A stretch of DNA of 64,000 nucleotides, from assembly GCF_001310225.1 (NCBI RefSeq), contig NZ_CP012898.1:2852001-2916000 (forward strand). The letters run 5' to 3'. The translations under genes were made by a program, and so were the position numbers. Numbering within the stretch: position 1 is the stretch's first letter; each line of letters starts with the position of its first letter. This document shows positions 53,266 to 61,746 of this stretch, piece after piece. Source of the DNA: Pseudalgibacter alginicilyticus (GTDB lineage: Bacteria > Bacteroidota > Bacteroidia > Flavobacteriales > Flavobacteriaceae). The notes beneath the pieces were generated by a model. The model was given only the letters and a program-made list of their open reading frames with translations. It did not search any database and had not been told where the DNA came from.

Positions 53266-54570
53266 TTATTGAATTTCCAAATATCCCAAGGCTCTTGGGT
53301 AAGTGTCGGTTACGCTAAAAACTTCTTCAGCAGCTGTACCATCAGAATTAAGCAGATAATAACCTCCTTTAGCATTGTCTGGATCCTTAAATTGATAATA
53401 CACTTCACCGTTCATAGAATATAAGTTTCCATCGGCGTGCCCAAAATTAGTAGCTGGTGCATCAATAATCGTCGCAGCTCTAGTTTGTTTGTCAATTATA
53501 TAAGGGTAGTAAATGTTAGAAAGCAGATTAGAAAAATCGTCAAGAATAACATCTTTAGAGCAGTTTACGTACAACGTACCATCGCTATCGAGAGCCATTG
53601 ACCATACAACATAGTTATCACTACTTGCACCACCTTGAATATCTGCTCCTTTAAGAACCCAATCTTGATCAAAATCTAAATCATCATATTCTATTTTAAA
53701 CACACAGGCACGTGGGCTTCCATAACTTGGATCTAAGTAAGTGTTTCGACCTGCAAAAAGGGCGTGTGTAGACATATAAATATCGCCGTCTTCATCTACT
53801 AAACTTGCACTAAACTCTGTAGTAGATCCATGACCTTGATCAAAAATAGCTGCTGTATGTCTTATTTTCTTTTCTACCTCGTTAGTCTCTGTGTTTATGA
53901 TTAACATAGTAAATTTAGGTATATAAACTCCTTCAGGAGCTACACCATCATCTTCGATAACAGCATATTCAACATTTACAAATAACTTTTCTTTTGAAAT
54001 TATCATAGTTTTTGTGCCTACTGCTATTTCATAAATATCTAGTTCATTACCAAAAATTTCATCAGCTATTGTAAGCTCACCAGTACGTGCCATAGTAGTA
54101 GGATTAAAAGTACCTATGGTTCTATCGCCATCTGCAGAATCGTAATAATAACCATGTGTGTCGTCTAAAATAGCATAATTAGGTGAGGTCTCTGTACTTA
54201 TAAACCCATCTAAATCTAATGTTCCAGATTCATTCATACTGTACCTTACAATGCCTGTTTCACCTGTAAATTTTTTCTTTTTAAATGCCCATTTGTCCTT
54301 ATAAGTATTAAAACGCCCATAAGAATTTACTTGTGTAGTTCCTGTAGAAGCATTTTCAATTTCACCAGTAGGTAAGGCATCATAGACAGACATATAGGCT
54401 ACATCTCCACCTACAGCTCTTTCTGAAGACATTATAATGTAACGCCCGTTAGCTTCTTCTTCTGGCTCATTAGCATCTGCAATCACTCCCGAATCGTCAT
54501 CAGAACAAGAAAACAAGAAGAGTGACATTAGTAGTAAACCTATTTTTGAAAAGTTTATAGTATTCATCAT
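53266..54570 (-). CDS. DUF4374 family lipoprotein
   Basis: 434 aa. Lipobox LFLFSC (C22), an acidic linker, then repeated beta-strands (for example YSMNESGTLDLDG and YAILDDTHGYYYDSADGDRTIG) consistent with a beta-propeller. DUF4374 proteins typically lie beside siderophore-type TonB receptors in Bacteroidetes, as here (28 nt after the receptor stop). Probably an outer-membrane accessory for iron-chelate uptake; exact role unknown. A second in-frame ATG follows the first, so the start may be 54567. Confidence 0.83.
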   Translation of the reverse strand: MMNTINFSKIGLLLMSLFLFSCSDDDSGVIADANEPEEEANGRYIIMSSERAVGGDVAYMSVYDALPTGEIENASTGTTQVNSYGRFNTYKDKWAFKKKKFTGETGIVRYSMNESGTLDLDGFISTETSPNYAILDDTHGYYYDSADGDRTIGTFNPTTMARTGELTIADEIFGNELDIYEIAVGTKTMIISKEKLFVNVEYAVIEDDGVAPEGVYIPKFTMLIINTETNEVEKKIRHTAAIFDQGHGSTTEFSASLVDEDGDIYMSTHALFAGRNTYLDPSYGSPRACVFKIEYDDLDFDQDWVLKGADIQGGASSDNYVVWSMALDSDGTLYVNCSKDVILDDFSNLLSNIYYPYIIDKQTRAATIIDAPATNFGHADGNLYSMNGEVYYQFKDPDNAKGGYYLLNSDGTAAEEVFSVTDTYPRALGYLEIQ

Positions 54571-54597
54571 TTTAAATTTAGTATTTAGGATTAAAAA

Positions 54598-57045
54598 TTA
54601 TTTAGGGTTAAAATCAATTGTGTATGTTAATTTCATATGAAAACTTCGACCAGCATTCTGTATTTTAAAATTGTCAAAAACCAGTTGATCAAAAAGATTT
54701 TTCACTTCAAATCCAATTGAAAACTGTTTTTCTTTGTTAGGTAACCATACAAAACCTACAGTATGCATGTTTTGCTTTGGAATATATAATTCTGTATTTG
54801 TAAGTCCAGATTTGCCAAATAATCCTAAAAAACCATCAGCTTCAAGATCTTTAGGTATCTTGTTTAAATAATAAGGATGTATATAGGAGTAATACCAATA
54901 TGCTTTTAACTTATCTTTTCTTCTTAATATCTTTTCAAAATTGGCAGAAGCACTCAAATTACTAAAAAAGAAAGGTATGTTTTGCACACGTGCGTCATCT
55001 AGCAAATTAGTTTCACCTTCTTGGTGGCCTTTTTGTCTAAAACTTTGGTAAGTTAAATTGCCTGTGATATCAAAATGCTTTAAAAAAGAGTAGGTGGAGT
55101 TAAGTTCAATTCCGTAACCTCTAACTTTTTCTAAGTTTTCGTATACAGAACTAATAGCTGTAACAGAGGTTGTACTAGCAATCATATTTGTACTATATCT
55201 ATAAAATAGATTGGTACCCGTAGAAAGGTTTTTGTTATTTGTAATATCAACGCTAATATTAGCATTTAAACTTTGCTCAGGCTTTAACCCTAAGTTTGCG
55301 ATACTGGTACTGCCATTTCCGAAAATTTCCGACTGTGTAGGTAATCGTGTGGCTTGCTCTAATGAAATTCTCGTTTTTATATTATTATTAATTTTGTAAC
55401 GTAAAGAATTACCAAATCCAAAGTTTGAAATGTTAGCACCTACTTCTTCTGCACTTACAAGACCAGTAACATCATCGACAGATCTACCGCTTGATTTGGA
55501 GTAGTAGTATTTAAATTGCAAGCTGTTTTGTATTCGATTATTAAATAAACGACTGTCTAACGCTAAGCCAGAAACAAATTTGTCATAATTTGCAGGGAGA
55601 CTTATTAACTGTACCGGGTTTTCGCCTTCTGTATATTCTCCATAAGGATTGCTACCTTCTTGACTATAGGAGTTATACACTGCATTTATGGTTAAACTAT
55701 TTTTATCATTTATAGTGTACTTAAAAGTTGTTCTAGATACCATATTGTATCTGTCTAGGGTAGTAAAATCAGGTGAACCCAACTCGCCAGGCTCTTGACT
55801 TTCGTTGTTAGTAGTAAATTTCCCTAACCAATCGTAACTCCCATTTAGTGTGTCTACAGAAATGCGTTTAACTTTACTATGGGTTAAAAATTGATCAACA
55901 AGTAACTTTTTTTTAAGTAAGCTTTTTTTATAGCGAATAGTAGGTACAAAATCACCTATTTGTTCGTTGTATGAAGCACCAACGGGATACTGCATAAGTT
56001 GACCAAACTGATTTTCACGATGAAACTTAAAATTAGTTACAGACAATTTAAGCTCATCTGCCCAGCTTCTATTTTTAAAGCCTGCATAAACTTCTATATA
56101 ATGTTGTCGAAACATATTGTGAAAAAGATCAACCTCAATCGGTATTTCATTTCGTGTATCTGGATCTACATAATTGACATTTGCTTCATAATTATTGTCT
56201 GAATAATTAATGAAAGACTCCAATCCTACAAATACATTATTCTTTTTGTTAGTAAGGTTTAAGTTTAAGGTTGCTCTATGTGTATTAAAAGAAGCAAGTT
56301 CATAAGAACTGCTTAATCTACTTCCTGGCTTATTAGCCGCAGACACCATGTTTACAGCGCCTCCAAGTGCGTCTGATCCTAATTCTGCTGGTAACACCCC
56401 CTTATAAACTTCTACCCGTTCAAGCGTATTAGTAGGCACAAAACCCACTCCATAAGCACCATCCAAATAATCCATAGGGATACCATCTTTAAAAACACGA
56501 ATGGCATCGCCTTGAAAGCCATTGAGGTTTATTTTTACTGCAGACCCTAGCCCACCTGATTGACGAATTTTAATTCCCGTAGTGCGATTAACCAAATCTA
56601 TAACAGAAGCCGATTCCATCTTAAATTTTTGAGTCTCTATTACTTCTATTTTAATAGGGTTGTCTCTTTTGATAGCTGCTTTTGTTTTTCCTTTTACAAT
56701 TACCTCGTCTAAATTTTCATTTTTATTTAAAAGTTTTATATTAATTTCAAGTGGTTTATTTTGTTGAGTTAATATTGAAACTTCTTTAGTTTCAAAACCT
56801 AAATAATGTATTTGTAGTATTAATTTACCTATAGGTGCTTTTTCTATTTTAAACTTTCCTAAATCATTGGTTATCGCACCTGTATTTGTGTTTTTAATAA
56901 CAACTGTTGCTCCAATTATAGGTTTGCCTTTTATATCGCTTATTATTCCAGAAACCACTACTTGTGCTTCTAAAGAGCTAACAAACAGTATTGTAAATAT
57001 TAATAAAAAATAATTTTTTATTAATTTGGTGTTCATTTTGTACAT
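54598..57045 (-). CDS. TonB-dependent receptor, siderophore type
   Basis: 815 aa outer-membrane receptor. Signal peptide; CarboxypepD_reg-like domain (about 30-115, VSGIISDIKGKPIIGATVVIK); plug (about 125-235, with LERVEVYKGVLPAELGSDALGGAVNMV); barrel to the end. Context (DUF4374, DUF4198, DUF3325/3649-like, PepSY, AraC) points to a ferric-siderophore receptor. Starts at 57045, or at a second ATG at 57036 that gives a cleaner signal peptide. An ATTTAGTCTAAAT palindrome sits just upstream. Confidence 0.88.
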   Translation of the reverse strand: MYKMNTKLIKNYFLLIFTILFVSSLEAQVVVSGIISDIKGKPIIGATVVIKNTNTGAITNDLGKFKIEKAPIGKLILQIHYLGFETKEVSILTQQNKPLEINIKLLNKNENLDEVIVKGKTKAAIKRDNPIKIEVIETQKFKMESASVIDLVNRTTGIKIRQSGGLGSAVKINLNGFQGDAIRVFKDGIPMDYLDGAYGVGFVPTNTLERVEVYKGVLPAELGSDALGGAVNMVSAANKPGSRLSSSYELASFNTHRATLNLNLTNKKNNVFVGLESFINYSDNNYEANVNYVDPDTRNEIPIEVDLFHNMFRQHYIEVYAGFKNRSWADELKLSVTNFKFHRENQFGQLMQYPVGASYNEQIGDFVPTIRYKKSLLKKKLLVDQFLTHSKVKRISVDTLNGSYDWLGKFTTNNESQEPGELGSPDFTTLDRYNMVSRTTFKYTINDKNSLTINAVYNSYSQEGSNPYGEYTEGENPVQLISLPANYDKFVSGLALDSRLFNNRIQNSLQFKYYYSKSSGRSVDDVTGLVSAEEVGANISNFGFGNSLRYKINNNIKTRISLEQATRLPTQSEIFGNGSTSIANLGLKPEQSLNANISVDITNNKNLSTGTNLFYRYSTNMIASTTSVTAISSVYENLEKVRGYGIELNSTYSFLKHFDITGNLTYQSFRQKGHQEGETNLLDDARVQNIPFFFSNLSASANFEKILRRKDKLKAYWYYSYIHPYYLNKIPKDLEADGFLGLFGKSGLTNTELYIPKQNMHTVGFVWLPNKEKQFSIGFEVKNLFDQLVFDNFKIQNAGRSFHMKLTYTIDFNPK

Positions 57046-57052
57046 TATATTT

Positions 57053-57065
57053 ATTTAGTCTAAAT
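57053..57065. promoter_or_regulatory. Candidate iron-regulator operator
   Basis: ATTTAG-T-CTAAAT, a perfect 13-bp palindrome 8 nt upstream of the receptor ATG. The TTAG-N-CTAA core resembles the half element of DtxR/IdeR boxes and falls where a repressor would block transcription. A TTAGCCTAA core also occurs at 12234-12242 upstream of suf. Identity of the binding protein is inference. Confidence 0.5.
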
Positions 57066-57103
57066 AAAATTATAACTTTGAAGACAAAACTATAATTTTA
57101 TTT
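57062..57103. repeat. 13-bp inverted repeat in the receptor/AraC promoter region
   Basis: AAATAAAATTATA (57062-57074) and TATAATTTTATTT (57091-57103) are exact reverse complements 16 nt apart. AT-rich, so chance is more likely than for the palindrome next to it. Confidence 0.45.
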
Positions 57104-57111
57104 TAGTAGCT

Positions 57112-57161
57112 AATTAACGTGATACGCATTTTGTCCTACGCAAATGAGCATCACGTTAATT
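57112..57161. promoter_or_regulatory. Large inverted repeat upstream of the AraC gene
   Basis: AATTAACGTGAT (57112-57123) and ATCACGTTAATT (57150-57161) are perfect 12-bp complements 26 nt apart, with a further CATTT/AAATG pair inside. Candidate paired operator or leader hairpin of the AraC gene. It covers the alternative GTG start at 57119. Confidence 0.6.
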
Positions 57162-57199
57162 GTGTATTATTAGAAGAAAATTTAATTATTTTGGAAAAG

Positions 57200-58072
57200 A
57201 TGAATACTCCTATTAATAAATCTATTTTTTTAGATGATGTAAGAATATTTGTAAGAGATTTAAAAGTAATGCCTCCTTTAGAGTATGATATAAAGCATAG
57301 TTTTCCTTTTATTAAATTACATTTTGTTACGTATGGAAAAATACATTATGAGCCCAAACAGGGCATTGGTGTCCCAGTTACTATAGAAGGTGGACAATAT
57401 AATTTTTTTTATTTACCAGAAGTTGAAGGGGAGTTACGAATAACTTCAAAACGAATAACTTCCATTGACATAGAGTTTGATTACGCTTTTTTTAGAAGAA
57501 TGTTTAAATTGGATTTTTACAATACATCTGGTGCTTTTGGTGAAGCAATAAAAGAAAATATTGCTTTTAAGATGTGGAATAACAGTTCAGAAATCGATGT
57601 TTTTCTTAAGAGTAAAATAAGCGAAATTATTGTAAGCTCTAATAAAACTAATGTAGATACAGTTAATTTAGAGCATATCTTAAAGGAGATACTTTTATAT
57701 CTATTCAATAAAATGAATACAAATGGGGAAAAACTAGTTAGCTCCCTTTCTAAAGTTGAATTAGATAGAGTTATTCAAGCAGAAAGTATACTACTAAAAA
57801 ATATTAAAAAAGCAATTACTATTGATGAATTAGCAGCATTAGTAGGTACCAACCGACACAAATTAAATCGTAATTTTAGGAGGGTGCATAATGAACCTGT
57901 TTTTTCATATTTTACACGTCTTCGTATGGAGAAAGCTAGATGTATGCTCAGACAAAAGGATAGAAATATTTCTGAAGTCGCATATGAGGTTGGATATAAA
58001 AACCCTCAACATTTTACTTCTGCGTTTAAAAGGTTTTATGGCTATGTGCCAAGTTCTCTGTTGAAAATCTAA
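57200..58072 (+). CDS. AraC family regulator divergent from the siderophore receptor
   Basis: 290 aa. N-terminal cupin-like sensor (about 30-140) and C-terminal AraC HTH pair (about 195-290): IDELAALVGTNRHKLNRNFRR and ISEVAYEVGYKNPQHFTSAFKRFYG. The ATG at 57200 is chosen over an in-frame GTG at 57119, which lies inside a 12-bp inverted repeat. AraC regulators divergent from siderophore receptors often activate them when the siderophore is present, so local control is likely. A terminator follows. Confidence 0.88.
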   Translation: MNTPINKSIFLDDVRIFVRDLKVMPPLEYDIKHSFPFIKLHFVTYGKIHYEPKQGIGVPVTIEGGQYNFFYLPEVEGELRITSKRITSIDIEFDYAFFRRMFKLDFYNTSGAFGEAIKENIAFKMWNNSSEIDVFLKSKISEIIVSSNKTNVDTVNLEHILKEILLYLFNKMNTNGEKLVSSLSKVELDRVIQAESILLKNIKKAITIDELAALVGTNRHKLNRNFRRVHNEPVFSYFTRLRMEKARCMLRQKDRNISEVAYEVGYKNPQHFTSAFKRFYGYVPSSLLKI

Positions 58073-58136
58073 GTATATTTTTTGAAGCGTTATTGTTGGT
58101 AATTTTCTTCTAAACTGTTTTGTTTTAATATAATAC

Positions 58137-58170
58137 AAAAAAATGCGAAGGGGAAAGCTTCGCATTTTTT
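58137..58170. terminator. Bidirectional terminator between AraC gene and atpC
   Basis: AAAAAAATGCGAAG/CTTCGCATTTTTT, 12-13 bp stem with a 7-nt loop and strong A/T runs on both flanks. Confidence 0.92.
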
Positions 58171-58190
58171 ATATTCTATAAATGAGATGT

Positions 58191-58484
58191 TTAATCAGCT
58201 AAAATAATAGCCTTATTATCTTTCATTTCTAACGTACCAGAGTTAATTTTTAATGTTAATACTTTGTTATCCTCATTATGAGGAATTACTTTTGAATGTA
58301 AAGTATCAAACGATAAATGGTTTTGTGTATGTGTATGAATTTTAATTACACCTTCTTTTAGCGAAGAAACAATTGCAGCGTGATTGTTTAACATTTGAAA
58401 TTCGCCATTCACACCTGGAACAGTAACAGAATCTACTTCACTGCTAAATAATGTGGCTTCTGGTGATACAATTTCTAAATACAT
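58191..58484 (-). CDS. atpC: F1 ATP synthase epsilon subunit
   Basis: 97 aa. Only the N-terminal beta-sandwich domain is present (MYLEIVSPEATLFSSEVDSVTVPG, cut as EIVSPEATLF, then EFQMLNNHAAIVSSLKEG); the C-terminal helical hairpin of E. coli epsilon (about 138 aa) is missing, a short form seen in Bacteroidetes. The ATG at 58484 is chosen over a TTG at 58508. Follows atpD by 29 nt; the AATTGTCAATT palindrome at 58500 lies between them. Confidence 0.92.
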   Translation of the reverse strand: MYLEIVSPEATLFSSEVDSVTVPGVNGEFQMLNNHAAIVSSLKEGVIKIHTHTQNHLSFDTLHSKVIPHNEDNKVLTLKINSGTLEMKDNKAIILAD

Positions 58485-58499
58485 ATTTTTAAAATTGAT

Positions 58500-58510
58500 A
58501 ATTGTCAATT
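58500..58510. repeat. AATTGNCAATT palindrome, copy 4
   Basis: AATTGTCAATT in the 29-nt atpD-atpC gap. Confidence 0.45.
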
Positions 58511-58513
58511 GGA

Positions 58514-60025
<1,512 letters not shown>

Positions 60026-60082
60026 TTATGTGTTTAATATTATGCTATTTAATTGAGTGAAAACGTCTTTGGTTTCCGCGTG

Positions 60083-60090
60083 CAAAGATA
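60083..60090 (-). promoter_or_regulatory. -7 box of atpDC
   Basis: TATCTTTG on the minus strand (60090-60083), followed by CACG. 60 nt before the atpD ATG. No clear -33 box. Confidence 0.55.
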
Positions 60091-60134
60091 TATTTTTTAA
60101 TTTAAAATAAAAGTGGTTTTATAGGTTTTTTGGA

Positions 60135-60161
60135 ATTAAAAAACGCCCTCTAAAAGAAGGC
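60135..60161 (-). terminator. Terminator of the SGNH/TonB operon
   Basis: GCCTTC/GAGGGC stem (one mismatch) with a 5-nt loop, followed on the minus strand by GTTTTTTAATT. 29 nt after the SGNH stop and before the atpD promoter. Confidence 0.6.
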
Positions 60162-60189
60162 ATTTATTCAATGCTAATAGGATGCTATT

Positions 60190-61734
60190 TTATTGTAAAA
60201 GAGGAGAGTAGTTTGTTGGATAGTCTCCTGCTTTTGCAACATTTCCTGAAGCTATAAAGTTGGATCCAAATGCAGCATCAATAGCTTCCAAAAATTTATT
60301 TGCCATAAAAGCATAACCTCTTGCGGTTAGATGAATTCCATCTAAACTTATGGCACCTCCAGTTACTAATTTAGCATTCATGGTATAATCATCAAAAGGA
60401 ATCCCAGTTGAAGCTAATTGTTTTAAAATACTATTTAAATCTACTAAAGCTACATTTGTATTGGCATTTGCTACACTTTCAATGGTTGCATTATAAGCAT
60501 CAGTGGCTTCTTTTATAGTGGCTTGTTCATTGGGTGTTAACACCCATTTATCTGCCAAAGGCACTGCCACTCCATTAACTGTTTGGGCATTGCCAGGAAC
60601 AGCTAAAGTGCCAATAAAAGTAGATGCTGATAATATCAATAAATCATCAGAAGTTGCTTGTCTCATATTTGTTAATCTAGAATTTATGCCAGTTAGGTCT
60701 GATAAGCTTTCATCTAATATGAGTACGGCATTATTTCCTGCACTAAAATTTATTTTACGCTTATTTACTTCGTCTTGATTAAAGTTTGGTGCGGCTTGTG
60801 AAGGAATTACTCCAGCATTAATACCATCTAAAACATTTTGTAAGCCTTCATTATAAGTAGCAAAAGAAGCATTTAATTGTGCAGCGGTTGTGGCATCTAA
60901 CTGAACTGGATTGTAAGGGACTGTTGTAAAATGTGGCAAATCTGTAATGTTAGGGACATTGGTTATGACTCCTTTTGCTCCACCAGATGTTAAGGTTGAA
61001 ATAAGATAATTGAAAGTAGCGTCAAACCCTACTCCTACAGCTCCTGCATTAGGAGTAATAGCATCTGTATCATCTCCGCCAGATAGAGCGTAGCCTAAAA
61101 CATCATTGCCTCCAATTTCAGATAAAGTAAAGAATGTAGGGTTTTTTGCCATCGCATCACCTAACATGGTTGCAGTAGCACTTGATGCCATTCTTATAAA
61201 ATACGGATTTGCTGTTTTGCTTACTAAATTTGCAATATTTCCATAGCCATCAAAAAGTAAATGAAAACTCTTAGCTCCAGGAACTCCCATATTGTTAAAA
61301 GGGCCTTTTAAATTATTTATAGCCAAATCTGTAGTTGAAGTAATAGGGCCAATTACAGTAGATAATGGTACCGGGGCTGAGCCACCAAAAACTAACCTTG
61401 GTTCTAAAGTTGAACCAGGTAATTGAGTGCCACCCAAAGCAATGCCACCAATGTTGTCGTTCATTAGAGGTTGTGTAAAATCACCACCTCCTATTTTTGC
61501 AAATTGTTGCGATAATATATTTGGAAACGAATTGATTTGGGAAGCTTCAAATAAAGCACTATCTGTAAAACCAGCACTAAATGATGCTCCTAAGGCAACA
61601 TAGGAAGAAAAATCTACACTTCCTGCTGTTAACTCTGGTAATGCAACATCATCATTGGTATTACTATCATCATCACTACAGGCTGTAAATCCTATCAGAA
61701 TTGCAAAAAGGAGTAAATATTTTATATGTTTCAT
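60190..61734 (-). CDS. SGNH/GDSL-type hydrolase lipoprotein
   Basis: 514 aa. Lipobox FTAC (C19) with an acidic linker. Block I SSYVALGASFSAGF carries the probable nucleophile S51 (G-A-S where the family name motif has G-D-S); block III is EIGGNDVLGY; block V is DGIHLTARGY with the Asp-His pair. Esterase or lipase on the cell surface; substrate unknown. It starts 12 nt after the receptor stop, so the two are co-transcribed, like other receptor/esterase pairs I recall in flavobacteria. Confidence 0.85.
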   Translation of the reverse strand: MKHIKYLLLFAILIGFTACSDDDSNTNDDVALPELTAGSVDFSSYVALGASFSAGFTDSALFEASQINSFPNILSQQFAKIGGGDFTQPLMNDNIGGIALGGTQLPGSTLEPRLVFGGSAPVPLSTVIGPITSTTDLAINNLKGPFNNMGVPGAKSFHLLFDGYGNIANLVSKTANPYFIRMASSATATMLGDAMAKNPTFFTLSEIGGNDVLGYALSGGDDTDAITPNAGAVGVGFDATFNYLISTLTSGGAKGVITNVPNITDLPHFTTVPYNPVQLDATTAAQLNASFATYNEGLQNVLDGINAGVIPSQAAPNFNQDEVNKRKINFSAGNNAVLILDESLSDLTGINSRLTNMRQATSDDLLILSASTFIGTLAVPGNAQTVNGVAVPLADKWVLTPNEQATIKEATDAYNATIESVANANTNVALVDLNSILKQLASTGIPFDDYTMNAKLVTGGAISLDGIHLTARGYAFMANKFLEAIDAAFGSNFIASGNVAKAGDYPTNYSPLLQ

Positions 61735-61746
61735 TTTAAATATATT

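Noticed and set aside
57119-57199. GTG at 57119 as the start of the AraC gene
   Set aside because: The codon lies inside a perfect 12-bp inverted repeat and the added 27 residues show no family character; the ATG at 57200 fits better.
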